Shown here: positions 23,616 to 35,561 of the stretch, one piece after another
How positions within the stretch are numbered: the stretch's first letter is position 1
How the letters are laid out: each line of letters opens with the position of its first letter
Source of the DNA: Paramecium octaurelia
Taxonomy: Eukaryota; Ciliophora; Oligohymenophorea; Peniculida; Parameciidae
Assembly (NCBI GenBank): GCA_905182995.1
Contig: CAJJDP010000022.1
Location: 381,488 to 445,487 of the forward strand
Reading direction: 5' to 3'
Length of the DNA stretch: 64,000 nucleotides
Translations under genes and position numbers: made by a program
The notes under the pieces: generated by a model
The model's database searches: none
Seen by the model: only the letters and a program-made list of their open reading frames with translations
Told to the model about the DNA's origin: nothing

Positions 23616-25334
23616 TCAGCTAACATTGGTTATGTCTATTAGTTCTCCAATGTTTTTGGCAATTTTGTTAAATTGATTAGATACTTTTTCACTCCAATAT
23701 GGTTTTTATTCAAACAGTTCCAAAATACCAGCATATTCAAAACCTCCTTGAATAATTTTCTTTTCATCTTAATCAATTGTATCAGATATACTGAATGTAG
23801 CTACACATGGTAATCCCTATTCATTCTTTTTAAGATGAATCACTCTCTAAACTGGTTTTACATTTGATCCATTAATCTTTTCAAATTTTCTTTCGAAATG
23901 TTTTGTAAATATAATCATTAATACACCTATAATTCCAATGAAATGAAATAGAGTGATTAAGAAACTGTCCTTATTGGTTTAATCTAACTCATTAGCAATA
24001 TCTAATAAATTAGGTATAATGATAGTGAAAATAAGAAATTCTAAAGCAATTAACAATTTTTATTCAGAAGTTAGAGAATGAACTGTTTTTGAGTAAAATT
24101 TAGTCCTATTCGCTACAAATTAGCTTGTTTATGTAGTTTTTCCAGAGAAAAGAGATAAATTTAAAAAATGATGGATAAATCCAGGCACTACATTTTTTCT
24201 TGTTATTAATTCTAAATCTTAAAGAATTAATTTTATGAAAAAACACAATCTCTATTTCTAAGCATCTTTCCTGATGTTATCTTTTTCCCGTTAAATAGTT
24301 TTACATTCTTTAATGTATTTCTGGTCTTTTTGTATCATTATTATTTTTTATAATAAGGAGTCTACAAATTTTCTAAACTGTAATTTGTGTTGTTTGATTC
24401 CAAAAAAATTAATATATTTTAAATGTGGTCCTTATTACATTTGAAAATGTTCTCTAGCTATTTGTCGTTCTTGAAATATTTTTCTAATTCTATTATTATA
24501 TAGATACTTATATTTTTTCGATAATCCTAAGACGGCAATCACTACAAATACAACAATTCTAAGTCTTCTATTTCTTATTTTAAGCTAAGGTTTAGCCTCT
24601 TCCTTTTTAAATAAATTTAAGTTATCCCAAATTTAATTTTGCACTGAAGGTCTTGATTTACGGAGGATTATTGTTTATCCATCGGCGGTATCAGAGTCCT
24701 TTAAGCTTAAATCGATATTTCTATCTACATCTACTGTTTTCTGGATTTATCTGGAATGATTTTTTTTGTGTTCAAAATTTTGTTTAAAAAAGACCTAATT
24801 ATTTTCTTATTTTTCAGGGGTGATCTTTGCCCTCACTTCCACAGTGTGCATTCTGAAGGGTCTGGAGTAAAATGACTAATTATTTATCTCAGTTTATCTC
24901 GAGGTTTGTTATTAGTCTTTATCTTTATACATTTTCTACGAATTTCCTTCCAAATTTCTAAGGGTATCCAAATTACTTTCAATAAGTTGATCATATCTTT
25001 ATTATTTTGATTTAATGTAATTTTCTATCAATATATTGTCTTTTGGACTGCTTATTCCATCTGGATCTGTGTATAAACTTAATATTGGTTGATGTCTTTA
25101 ATTTTCGTTGATCTCACAAACAGTCTTTAAATGATTATACTCTTCATCGTGTTGAAAAATCCGAAATTTTCGCTCCACTCCTTGTCTAACAACTTAATTT
25201 GAAGATATCAACGGAAGATTTAAGTGATGAGCAATCAACGTTTTGCATATCCTTTCTTAAGGTCTTAGAGGAAAGGATATAGGGGATTACCTGCTTGAAC
25301 TTCTCTTTCGTTACTCTATTCTTTCAGATTTCAT
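23616..25334 (-). CDS. Membrane protein, tandem paralogue 1, unknown function
   Basis: An intronless frame of 572 residues. The first ~260 residues are polar and charged. A hydrophobic segment (LRIVVFVVIAVLGLS) then leads into a helical region, and two membrane helices follow near residues 440-490 (LLIALEFLIFTIIIPNLL and LFHFIGIIGVLMIIF). The block CFFIKLILQDLELITRKN near residue 360 is almost identical in the next gene (26457-27816), which also shares the FVANRTKFYSKTVHSL block. So the two are tandem paralogues in the same orientation. The N-terminal halves have diverged. No known domain. An upstream in-frame ATG near 25,410 could add ~30 residues. Confidence 0.7.
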
Positions 25335-26456
25335 AAAATAATGATCAAAATTATTAATAGGAATCAAAAAAATTTGGTATATTAAAATAGTAGATGAGAC
25401 AATAATCTGGAACATCTTTTAATTTGATATCTTATCAATTCTAAATTCTCATGTAGTCGAATCTACATTTGTATTTTTATTAGATAGATTATTTTTATTC
25501 AAAAATTTGATTCAATTTAATTAATGACTACTTCTTCTCTCAATTTATAATTATGAGCATTTCTCTACTACTCTGTTACTTTTTTCACCCTTTTATATGT
25601 TCTCTAGCAGAACTTCAGTACTCTACTTTACATTTAAAAATCTACTTCTTATGAAATAATATGGCATTTATGTACTAAATTTATAGTAAATAGTATTTTA
25701 TTATATAAAAGGCATGTTTGTTATACTCATTAGATTGAATAAGAAAATTGTTTTAATTTTGAAATTCTATGAGTATTTATTGATAGAAATTATTGTAACA
25801 ATTTTTAATTTCTATTAATTTTTTCCAATAGTACGGGCTTAATAAGGACTTCAAAGCTATATTATTTTATGTTCTATTAAGATTTACCTCTTATTAATCA
25901 AAGGTTTAAACATTAATAGAAGATTTCTACACTTTATATTTTATTTTTAAGAGGTAATTTTATTATAAATGTTAATAGAAATTAGGCTAATTTATTAATT
26001 TAAAACTTGCTAGCTTTAAGAGTTTCACTGAAATAAGATGAATTTCTCCATTTTTACCAAATTTTAAAACACTAATTACTATATTTGATAAATAGGACTA
26101 CTATCAATTTTAATAAAATTAATCTTTGATATAAGTTTAGACGAACATTAACATTCTTGAAATTTAAAAACAATTAAGAATTATCGTATATGATGAATTA
26201 TAATGGTTTGATATTATATATATACTTTTTTATTATCGAATTTAAAAAATCTAAATAAATTAGAAATTATTATTATTGCATTCATTTACCATAAATTAAT
26301 TGCAAATAATTATATTCAGTATTCGCAACAATATAATAATCAAAAATCGTAGTTACCATTTTATTGTTAAATTCAAAATATTGTCAATTAAACTTAAATT
26401 AATTTATGATATTATTTCATAATATAAATTAATATATATAATAAGAGTTAGAATAT
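25335..26456. other. 1.1-kb spacer between the tandem paralogues
   Basis: Extremely AT-rich with frequent TGA in all frames. Contains poly-A/T and ATATAT tracts (for example near 26215). I see no gene. It must hold the 3' end of the second paralogue (stop at 26457) and the promoter of the first. Confidence 0.5.
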
Positions 26457-27816
26457 TCATTCTACATTTGAAATATCTATTATTGCTCCAACATTAGTAA
26501 CGATTTTGGAAAAGAGTTTACCCATATCTTTTTAGAAGTTAGGTTTGTCACTAAAGTTTTTATCAATAAAATTGATTTTCAAATCTCCCGAGAGAATCAA
26601 TTCTTCATTTTATTCTAATTCTTGGGATACAATTATTCGTGTTTAGACAGGATTGTCATCTTAATCTTCGCTAACTTTCAATAACAATTAGACTGGTTTA
26701 ACATTCGATGATTAAATTTTGGGCAAGTCCTTGAAATAATTTGTGAAGAATCCTGTTAATAACATAACTATGGAAATGAAGTAGAGTTGAACTATTGCTT
26801 GATGATTTTCATTGACGCATTCATATTAATTAGCAATATCTAATGCATTAGGTATAATAACAGCGAAAATAAGGAATTCTAATGTAATTAACATCTTCTA
26901 CTATTAATTGAGAGAATGAACTGTTTTTGAATAAAACTTAGTCCTATTCGCTACAAACAAGCTAGTTTATGTGTTTTTTCTAGAGAAAAGACTTAAATTC
27001 AAGCAATCGACCATAAATTCAGGTATTAAATTTTTTCTTGTTATCAATTCTAAATCTTAAAATATTAATTTTATGAAAAAGCATAACCTCTGTTTCTAGA
27101 AATCTAATATCATTTCTTATTTTTATTTTAAGATTTCAGTATAATCTTTAATATAATCTTCACTCTTTAAAAGTTTAATAATTTTAGAGAAAATCTATTC
27201 GACAAAGGTACGATAAAAAAATTTAATTTGCCTTTCTCCCATTGTACTAAAGTGGGTTAAATGGGGTTTCTTCAATTTATTAAAATGTTCTAAGGCTTAA
27301 TTTCTTTTTTTAAATGTGATTCTATTTTAAGAAAATAATGTACTTGTATTTTCTGCTAAACCTGAGAGCGGCTAGAACAAATAGGACAACAATTTTAAGT
27401 CTTAATTTTTTAATAACAAGTCGATATTTTCCTCTTGGTTTATTTATAATTTCGTGCTACTGATTGCCTCTTTAAGGGATTCCATTTAAAGTATAACTCC
27501 TATTTTTAGAACTGTTATTTGTAAACTATATCGTATTTTTTTTATGATTATAAATAGGTAATGTTGTATTTTCTCTATATGGATTAAATTCAGAACTTTA
27601 AATAATTGGGAAATTTTATTCAAGTGGCTAGACAAGCATAGAGGTTTTTTAATCTCTATTGGTAGTGTCTGTCTGATATTTGTATATATCTATTGGTTTT
27701 TTATAATGCAATTATTAATTTGTTAGTGTTCTATCCCTTTAAAAATCTTTCTAAATAATACTCTAGTATTTTCTATTATTTTCAATTTTTTCATAGGGTT
27801 CAACGGAAGTTTTCAT
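26457..27816 (-). CDS. Membrane protein, tandem paralogue 2, unknown function
   Basis: 445 residues with one 22-nt intron near 27,325. Same layout as the gene at 23616-25334 but with a shorter N-terminus: hydrophobic segment IVVLFVLAALRFS, block CFFIKLIFQDLELITRKN, block FVANRTKFYSKTVHSL and paired membrane helices LITLEFLIFAVIIPNAL and FISIVMLLTGFF. The C-terminal 120 residues are acidic and likely cytosolic. The conserved middle suggests the shared function lies in the helical block and the two membrane helices. Confidence 0.72.
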
Positions 27817-28259
27817 TTTAAATGCTTATGTATTTTAGTTAGAAGGCTATAATTAAGGGTAGTCACATATCTGTTTAAACATCTTGGGGCGATTTGCATA
27901 ACTTTTCTGTTATTATGAATTTTATGATATTAATGGAATATTAAGTCTTTAGGTCATAAGAGTATTGGGAGTCACTTTAATTTTCTATTGTCTTTCAGAA
28001 CTTGGACAACTTAAGATATTGAAAGAGACACTATCTTGATTGTAGTTTTTCATCAATTGATTTAAGTAGTGAAATTTATTAAATATGTATTTAATTTTTG
28101 AGTGATCTACTTATTTAATCCAACCTTTTACATATATGATAATATTATAGAATAGAACTCTATTAAATGAATTCTTAATTGCGACGAAAAAGATACTTTA
28201 AAAACATTGAATTGTTGTAAAAATCAATTAGTTTTTAAATTTAATAAATTAAAATAATA
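27817..28259. promoter_or_regulatory. Divergent promoter region
   Basis: 443 bp between start codons of the minus-strand membrane protein and the plus-strand PG-rich-repeat protein. AT-rich; nothing else seen. Confidence 0.35.
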
Positions 28260-29291
28260 ATGCAATTAAAACGAACATCAATTGAATTAGGGACTCTGGA
28301 ATAATTTTTAGAAGGGAACATTTCATATGGGGCTAGTTAATAGGATTTGGAATATGAAACCTAATCCTTTTTGAGTAAGGATGATCTAAAGAACAAGTTT
28401 AAGCCCTTCTCAAAAGAAAGAAATTCAATTGGAAAATTAATTCAAAGAACAAAGAGCAATGAAACTACATCTAGATTTCAATTTTTAAAAAGCTAACAAG
28501 TGGTTGTGCAGCCAACAACAAAGAGAAAGATTCGCAATAATCATCCCATTTATAAATGGAGCACTACAAATCTTTTAGGACTCCAAAAGAGGGATATCAC
28601 CACTTAAGATTAAACAGTTTCCTTAAGATAGAGATTAAAGTATTTTAAAATAAATCTCTAAGCAGATTAAGGTTTTATAAAATAGTTTAGAGAGTATAAG
28701 AAATAATTAACCCCAGCAACAATCCAAACTAGAGCCTTCTTAACACCCAAAAGAGAGTATTTTTACAAAGATGTAAGGAGAAGCATAAACTAAATGATAG
28801 AGTCTCATTCCAGGACCAGGTGTATATTCTGGAAAATTAATGCAGACGGATCCTGGACACTCAATTGAATACAGTAAAAGTCCCCAAACGTCAAAGTAAT
28901 AAACACCTGCTTGTCAAAAGGATTTTTATGACTTCTAACTACAAAAAAAGAATGAAAATACTCCAGACTTCTTAAGGACGATTAGCCGAGAAAAGGCTTA
29001 TTAGAGAAGCATTTTTGCTTAAATAGAAATCTAAAAGAAAGAGAATATGGTATTAGAATTTATATTTATAACAGAAACTTCAAAAAGAATAACCGTATGA
29101 TCAAAAGAAGATAGAACAAGAAATTGAATATTTACTATATCAATAATAAAAATATGGGAAAATAAGTATTAAAATCATAGAATGTAGATTATCAACGTGT
29201 CTTAGACAATAATGATGATATTAAAAAGATGACAAAGCCTGATACTCTTGATACAACATGGAGTAAAATGCTGTAAAATTATATATTATGA
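28260..29291 (+). CDS. Protein with a sperm-tail PG-rich (SHIPPO-type) motif
   Basis: About 327 residues with two introns (28 and 20 nt). A clear PGPGVYSG motif near residue 178 follows the first intron. This is the core of the sperm-tail PG-rich repeat, found in proteins of axonemal microtubules. Flanking sequence is Lys/Gln/Ser-rich and basic, typical of microtubule-binding proteins. The intron choice around 29,095 is the weakest part of the model because two alternatives exist. A ciliary role is inferred from the motif alone. Confidence 0.6.
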
Positions 29292-29413
29292 AAGTGAACG
29301 TTATGGGTTTAAGAAAGTAAAAGGAGGGAAAATTGTAAAGGAAAGAGTCTAAACATTGTAAAATGAGTGAGAATATATTAATTTAATACTTGATACTTTT
29401 ATTAGCAAATATT

Positions 29414-29842
29414 ATGAATAAAATAAGATAAACTCCTCGTTCTCGTAGATTGTCAGCCTATTAAGAAAAGGATTATATAATACCTAAACTATTTTTGAGT
29501 GTTGATTTGTATTAAAAATAATAACATTCTGTAAGGATAGTTTAAAATTAAGAGATCAACAACCTCACATTTCTCCGTAGAAACAATAACTATTAAACTA
29601 CAAAAAGAAGCATTCAATCTGAAATACAATTAGAAGGAACTGAAGAAAGCAATAAAGTTTATGAGGTTAAAATATAAGTCAAATTTGTAAAGCATAAATA
29701 AAAATTGGATAGGCAATTAAAATAAGACTGTGTTGATGATTATAAATTAGTAATATTTCCAAAAAATCCCATTCAATAAACTAATGATGAAGTTGAATTG
29801 AGTAGAAAACTATAAAAACTAATTGCAACAATTAAAAAATGA
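29414..29842 (+). CDS. Small basic hypothetical protein
   Basis: An intronless 142-residue frame. The N-terminus is Arg/Ser-rich (TPRSRRLSAYQE), a frequent phosphorylation context. The rest is Lys/Gln-rich with a strand-like VYEVKIQVKFVKH. No family recognised. Confidence 0.55.
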
Positions 29843-30135
29843 AAGCTCAAATTACATTTACATTATTTATATACCTTTTCAATCATATTTTGTAATAGAT
29901 AATATTATACAAAACTGATAATCCAATATAAATTATAATAAAGACATAAGAATTCAATCTCTAACTGTAAACGACAATAATTTAGTTATTCTTAACACCT
30001 ATTATATGGTTTCAACAAAAATAACGTAATGCAAATCCTAAATTCATTATAATATTTATTACTTTCATCCTTCCTAAAGTCTCTTAAGTAGTCAATGAAT
30101 GCATTTTCAATAACACTTCTAAATTACAATGAGTT

Positions 30136-32034
30136 TCAGTATCCTGCAAAAGTGCCTAATTGCACTTTTAATGTGAATCTCTGGCTTAAATGATAGCACA
30201 TTTATTATTCCACCACTTTATGGTTTTCCAATCTTTTTCTTAATTCTCTGCGAATTCCTAAGATAAATGCAATAACAACCTCATCAAATTCTGGATTTTC
30301 TTTAAGCTTCACTACTATTTATGGACCTGTATCACTATTGTTCCACCTGCTTGACTCAATGTAGAATCCTCTAACTGCTTCAGATAAATCATTCAATGCT
30401 AATTCTTCTGCACCCTCATCCTTTTAAACTATATTAGCAGATTAGGCATCCTCGTTGACAGGAATAAAATTAACACCACTCCTGTATAATTCATAGAATA
30501 ATGCTCCCACCAATAACTTTTTATATGCGAAGTGTTAGAATTCCTAACATATAAATTAAATAATACTGGGTCTTTCTTCAATAATTGAATATATCCTGGA
30601 CCAATTTCAAATTTGAATAAATCTCTTGCTCCTTAGATATCTAAAATAGCTTTTTCATTGCCAACACATCTTAATTTAAAGCTCTTATACGGATAATCCA
30701 GACATCTCTCTTGCAATAATCCAATAGGACCTAATTTAGGAACACTTGCCACAATATTGGTTCCTTTATCCAACTTAGCATCCTCAACTCCATCTGTGAT
30801 CCATTATTCACTTACACGATCAAAGAATGCTACTCTCCATACTTTTTAATTTTCCTTGTTTGGAATCCAAATATAAGAAGGAAGTTAATAAGAAACCTTA
30901 AACGTGGCATTTAATTCAAAGGCTAATCTTTTTACAGTTTCCTTCAATTCATAATTGGACTTCAATGTCCATGTATTGACTTTCTTAGGTGGAGGTAGCA
31001 TCTGTAAATACTCGATATCTAAAACACCTCCAACAATTCTATATTTGCTATAAGTATCAGGAGAATAATTATCAAAGGATGTCCATATTATTTTTTGAAG
31101 GAATACAGAGATTGATCTTGGTACATCAACTGCTAATTATAATTCTGGATATTCATTAGGTTTATGTCTATAACCAGAAGGTTTGTTGGATGGATAAATG
31201 AAGATACCATACTTAAAGTCTTCAGTGGGTGGGAAAGTCTTTATAACTTCTTATTTAGTTTTATCATCCAATTTAAATGTTCCTTTTGCGCCTTCATTTG
31301 CCTTTTTAGTTAATTCTGCAAATTTTTCCTTTGATTATAAATATAAAGCTTTACATCAATAAATAGTTCGGCATTTAATACCATTTAAGTATTGATTTCT
31401 TCAAGCTTTTTAATTATTATCTCTCTAATCTAAGTGATGTATAATTTATTTCTAGCCACAGTGTCATTTTGAAAGATTTATTGCTATTATTGTTATTGTA
31501 ATTATTATTGGTTTTATTATAGCTTCCTTTCAGCCTTTAGTTATGTTAAAAATCTATGAATGTCTCTTTCAATATTCTCTGCTTATTATAACTTTTGGAG
31601 TTCTTCTGGAACCTTTAACTCATTAATTATCTTTTATTCTCTAAGCATAGTAATGAATGTTGTCAATTAAGCCTCCTATGTGATGTCAGGTTTGATTGAG
31701 CATATCAAAAATTTATCCCAGTCATCATTAGCTCTAGCTACCTATAATTTTGGAATATATATTGATAGATTACTTTCTTTGCATTATCTAGATTTTCCTT
31801 AAAAACACTTCTCTAAACTTCATTCTCGATCTCCTCTTCTTAAAGTCTTGCCTTTTCTTCTTAAGCCAATCTTTCTTCTTCCTATTTTCGTAACCGTTCC
31901 TCTTCTTGCCTTTATTTTTCTTCAGCTTCCTTACGAATTCTCTCTTGCTCTTCTCTTTCCTTCTTTTCTTATTCTGCTTTTTCCTTTAATTCCTTCTTTG
32001 TCAATTTTTTTGGAGGTGGAGCTTTTGGAGGCAT
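30136..32034 (-). CDS. DNAI7: Axonemal dynein inner-arm component IC97/DNAI7 (CASC1 family)
   Basis: 602 residues with three introns (32, 26 and 32 nt). The N-terminus is the family hallmark: a Pro/Lys start (MPPKAPPPKKL) followed by a long Lys/Glu/Arg coiled coil of about 60 residues. The body has the conserved FPPTEDFKYGIFIYP, WDTSFDN-like WTSFDNYS, and the C-terminal ILGIRRELRKRL. In Chlamydomonas IC97 belongs to the inner dynein arm I1 and helps set ciliary beating. A poly-Gln run near residue 175 is made entirely of CAA/TAA/TAG codons. The start was chosen at the ATG before the PPKAPPP segment. Confidence 0.85.
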
Positions 32035-32517
32035 ATAAAATGTTAATTTATTATATTAGATTATCTAATTAAATTCCTAAATTATCTATTTTTCTTTCAT
32101 AATTATCAAGAAATTCTAAGACACCATCAGTATTATGAATATTAAAACATATTGTTATAGTACTATTTGAGTGTTTATTTGTCATTTTCATACTATATGG
32201 AATATTAATGAAGATTTTTCAAGTTTTAAGAATTATTTTTAATTATTTGAGAAAAAGAATAAATTTAATATATATATTAGAATTTTTCGTATTAAGAGAC
32301 TTTGCTTTATCTATTCATTCTTTTTAAGTTTAATGTTTTATTCATTTCCTTATCTCTATGTCTGCTATTTAATTTTATAAGATTAAAAACTGATGTAAAT
32401 TCAGAGTAAATTTAAATAAAATGTACTACTAGGCATATAATTATTTCTAAAACGGAATTTTACAAAAATATATTTAGTAATATTATTCTAATCAGACAAT
32501 TATTTTCTTTTAAGGTA
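32035..32517. promoter_or_regulatory. Divergent promoter region
   Basis: 483 bp between IC97 (minus) and a small plus-strand gene. AT-rich with A/T tracts; nothing else recognised. Confidence 0.35.
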
Positions 32518-32746
32518 ATGAAAATGAATGTTGAATTGAACGAAAATTAAATACCAGAATCTGAATCGATGACTCTTAATTCTGAACCCTTGATTGGTGT
32601 GATTTGCTAACAAATGCATTAGATTTGCACGACTTCTATCAAAATAAAAAGCCGAATTATTTAAGTTATAAGTATATCTTATTTAGGAAGAAAAGAAAAC
32701 GAAAAAGAAATGCTGCTATGAATCCAAGAGAAGAAAATCCAATTGA
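32518..32746 (+). CDS. Small Lys-rich hypothetical protein
   Basis: ATG 32518, one 22-nt intron, TGA 32744-32746: 68 residues ending in a strongly basic tail (EEKKTKKKCCYESKRRKSN). Four cysteines are present (CQQMHQIC and CC). Without the intron the frame instead ends at a different TGA shortly before. No family recognised. Confidence 0.4.
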
Positions 32747-33276
32747 AAATCCAATTGAAAATTCAATAGAAATGAAATAATGTTTATCCTAATTACTGTT
32801 AATTGAGTAACTTTTTAACGACCTTTAACATGTTAAAGAACTAGTATCTCTTTTGGATGACTAATTAATCATTTATGGCTTCTGAAAGTTGTTTTTATAA
32901 TATTTGTAATCTTTTACTTGGATGTATATCTTTTATAAAACATTACTTAAAATGTTATAAATTATTTACACCTTTTGCCTATCCTTTCGAATTTATATAT
33001 TCTATCCTATTCTAATTCAAATTGCAAACTCAAATTACTTTATATATTATAATTTCATTTGATAATAATTATATTTTTGAAACTGAATCCTTTTTACCCA
33101 CTTTCAACATTTAAATGCTCTAAATAAATGATAGTCTTTTTTTAAAGGAATGCAAGTTTGAATATTAATGAGGGTTAGGAATATTGATTTTCTGGAAACT
33201 AAGCCTATTTAAAATGGTATTTAATCAATATATATTTAGTTTCGTATAAATATAATAACACTCATTTATAAATATA
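32747..33276. other. Intergenic spacer between convergent genes
   Basis: 530 bp, AT-rich. Short GAAAATCCAATT-like direct repeats lie at its left edge (about 32733-32765). No gene seen. Confidence 0.4.
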
Positions 33277-33724
33277 TCACCAGATTATACAGCATTACTT
33301 AGGTTATTTGCTTAGTTTTTTTTATTTTTAATATTTGAGTTCTAATATTTTTAAAGATTCCTCTTCTTTTTTGGTAAATTCCAATTTTTTTTGAGAATTT
33401 TAAATTGGAGTGGCAGTTTCAGCTTTGTCCATAAGCGGAGACTTGCTTCTAGGTGATCTAGCACTCAAAGGCATACCAACCGGTGATTTCGTTCTATCTC
33501 TTGGAGTCGAAGCTGGAGGGATTGCTTGTAAAAATTGAACATGTTCATCAATTGTAACTTCATATTTAGAACCAAAAGCAATTTATCTACCTTTCCTATC
33601 GTATCGTCGAAACACTTTAATGTTCAGCATATAAATTACTTTGATCTTCAACGTGTAGTTCCTTTTTTAGAGCACTCTTAATTGCTTGTTATTTAATTTT
33701 AGTATCACATTCTTAATTAATCAT
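33277..33724 (-). CDS. Small Ser/Pro/Lys-rich protein, unknown
   Basis: 140 residues with one 25-nt intron. An N-terminal charged helix is followed by YDRKGRQIAFGSKYEV, then a segment with repeated Ser-Pro sites (SARSPRSKSPL) likely to be phosphorylated, and a Lys/Glu coiled-coil tail. No known domain. It ends 443 bp past the GOT1 stop, same strand. Confidence 0.6.
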
Positions 33725-33837
33725 TTTATTTTTCTTTCAATTAATTAATAAATTGTGATACCACCTGCTTATACTTATTTAAATAAAAAGAGGTTTAGGG
33801 AATTATCAGGAATAAATAATACTTAATAATATAAATT

Positions 33838-34336
33838 TCAGACTGATGGACCTTTTGCTGAGACTTCATCAACCATTTTTTTTAATTAAGGATTTCCTTT
33901 ATCATATTAAATTTAAATACTTAAATATCTACCGATGACGGGGAACTTGGTTGCACTATCATATAGAAAGGGTAAAAATGATTTGAACATTTGAAACAGA
34001 CCATAAATTTATAATGGAAATCCAATGATGGTGAGCTTGAATATAATGGTTACAAAGAATCCTAAAAAGAAGAAAATACTCCCCTTCAATTTGCCTTTGT
34101 TTATTAAAACTTCTTACCTTTTTTCAAGAAGAAATGCAATGTGCTTTTAATTCCAATAAGCAAGCACAATCCTATTAAAAATGATAAATTGCCCATGACT
34201 ATGAGTGCTCTGTCCAAGAAAAACATTATGCCTAGAATGAAGAGCAGAAGACTGACAGTGAGAAATCCCATTCCAATTCCTAGATTCCTATTATTGTTAG
34301 TGAATACATACTTTTAGAGTCATCCAAAAAGTACAT
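33838..34336 (-). CDS. GOT1: GOT1-family vesicle transport membrane protein
   Basis: 135 residues with three introns (32, 23 and 36 nt), matching the ~138-residue family. Residues fit the GOT1/SFT2 pattern: DSKRIGMGFL entry, first helix, LGIMFFLDRALIVMGN between helices 1 and 2, LIGIKST, and KGSIFFFLGF. Four membrane helices are expected. GOT1 acts in ER-Golgi vesicle traffic. The first intron had to use the second of two nearby AG acceptors to keep the conserved frame. The 36-nt intron is near the upper end for this genome. Confidence 0.88.
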
Positions 34337-34482
34337 TTAAAATAAATAACTATTAATATTAATACACGTCAATACGGGAAATTAAATTGAATTAGTATGG
34401 AAGATTTAGATACATGAATAACAATTTAAATAGTTAGTTAGATGGTCATCAAATAAATAATAGTTAAAATTTGTTTTGATGT

Positions 34483-35245
34483 TCAATAAAATTTTTTATG
34501 TCCTTCATTATTCTTATGATGCTTATGACCTTTGTGATGTTTAACATCTTATTGATGAAACTTATATTCATTGTGCTTTTTCTAATGTTTGAAATTTAAA
34601 ACACTCATATCAGTAGCACTATGTTTGCATAAACCTAGATATCCCTTTTTACGTCCGTGTAAGCATTCTTAGCCTGAAACTCCTGCTTTATAGACATCTC
34701 CATGTAAATTTGGTTTCTAAGATACGGTGATATATTACCCTATTGTAAACACAAACGACAATCTCATCACTCATACCATTCTTTCTACTTACTTATGATC
34801 TTCCACACCCAAAGAATTGGATCTGAGCCGTTTCAATTTGTCTAGCATGATCTTCATGTTGAGCCCATTTCTTGAAAACTCTTTTAACAGTCCAATCAGC
34901 ACCACCATTTTCAACATCACCTGAATATGTCACAGAGCCATATTGAGGAGGGAAAGAACAATCAATTCTAAAATTGGCTGGACATTTATCTGCACATTCT
35001 TGTGCAAATCTAGCCAATTGATCATCCCATTTCACATAATTCATATTTGATGCTGTCTAAAATTTCCCTTACCAATTCTTTTATTTCCCCAAAGCTACAT
35101 CATTTCTATGTTCATTATGCAATTCCAATAACTCATCCTCCTTCTTTTTAGACATCCCTCTTTCCTTTACTCTTTCCTTGTTATCAGTATCACATCCTAC
35201 TTTAGCATATGCAAATGCTAAAAACACAATTAAAACGAATTTCAT
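34483..35245 (-). CDS. Secreted CAP/SCP-domain protein with His-rich tail
   Basis: 246 residues with one 22-nt intron. A signal peptide (MKFVLIVFLAFAYA) is followed by the CAP (SCP/TAPS) domain: LLELHNEHRNDV, then MNYVKWDDQLARFAQECAD, EDHARQI in place of the usual TQ/W-rich motif, and IVVCVYN as the closing strand. Eight or more Cys suggest disulfides. After GRKKGYLGLCKH, the last ~45 residues are packed with His and Lys (VKHHKGHKHHKNNEGHKK), unusual for CAP proteins and suggesting metal or polyanion binding. The typical CAP His/Glu pocket residues are only partly visible. The start is 25 bp from the divergent ISD11 gene. Confidence 0.8.
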
Positions 35246-35270
35246 TATTATTATTTGTGAATTATTTTAA
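35246..35270. promoter_or_regulatory. 25-bp spacer between divergent start codons
   Basis: Only 25 bases of AT-rich DNA separate the ATGs of the secreted CAP protein and mitochondrial ISD11. 5' untranslated regions must be very short or promoters overlap coding sequence. Confidence 0.5.
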
Positions 35271-35531
35271 ATGGATAAATCAGTGTTGAAATTATATAAA
35301 TCAATTCTTAGAGCTGGAAATCAATTCAAAGATTACAATTTTAGAGAATATGTAATCAGGAGGGCCAAACAAGATTTCAGAGAATTGAAGATTAATCCTG
35401 ATCTTAAAACTTAAGTCATTGATAAATACACCAAAGAATTAGAGATTGTTAGAAGACAAACAATTGTGTAGAATCTGTACTTTTAGAGCAATAATAATAA
35501 TATTCCGGAGTAGAAATAATGCACTGTATGA
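35271..35531 (+). CDS. ISD11: ISD11/LYRM4, LYR-motif Fe-S cluster assembly protein
   Basis: An intronless 86-residue protein. VLKLYKSILRAGNQFKDYNF matches the ISD11 pattern (LYR-type motif, here LYK, then YNFREYV-RRAK-D-FRE), and the C-terminal half has VRRQTIVQNLY. ISD11 stabilises the cysteine desulfurase NFS1 in mitochondria and is needed to make Fe-S clusters. Length and motif order agree with the family. The Arg-to-Lys change at the third motif position is conservative. Confidence 0.88.
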
Positions 35532-35561
35532 GAATTTAAATATATATTAATATAATTAAAA

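Noticed and set aside
27211..27225. Apparent frameshift in the second tandem membrane protein at a T run (minus strand)
   Set aside because: On recounting, the run is seven bases and the frame continues without a break; the 22-nt intron upstream explains the earlier phase change.
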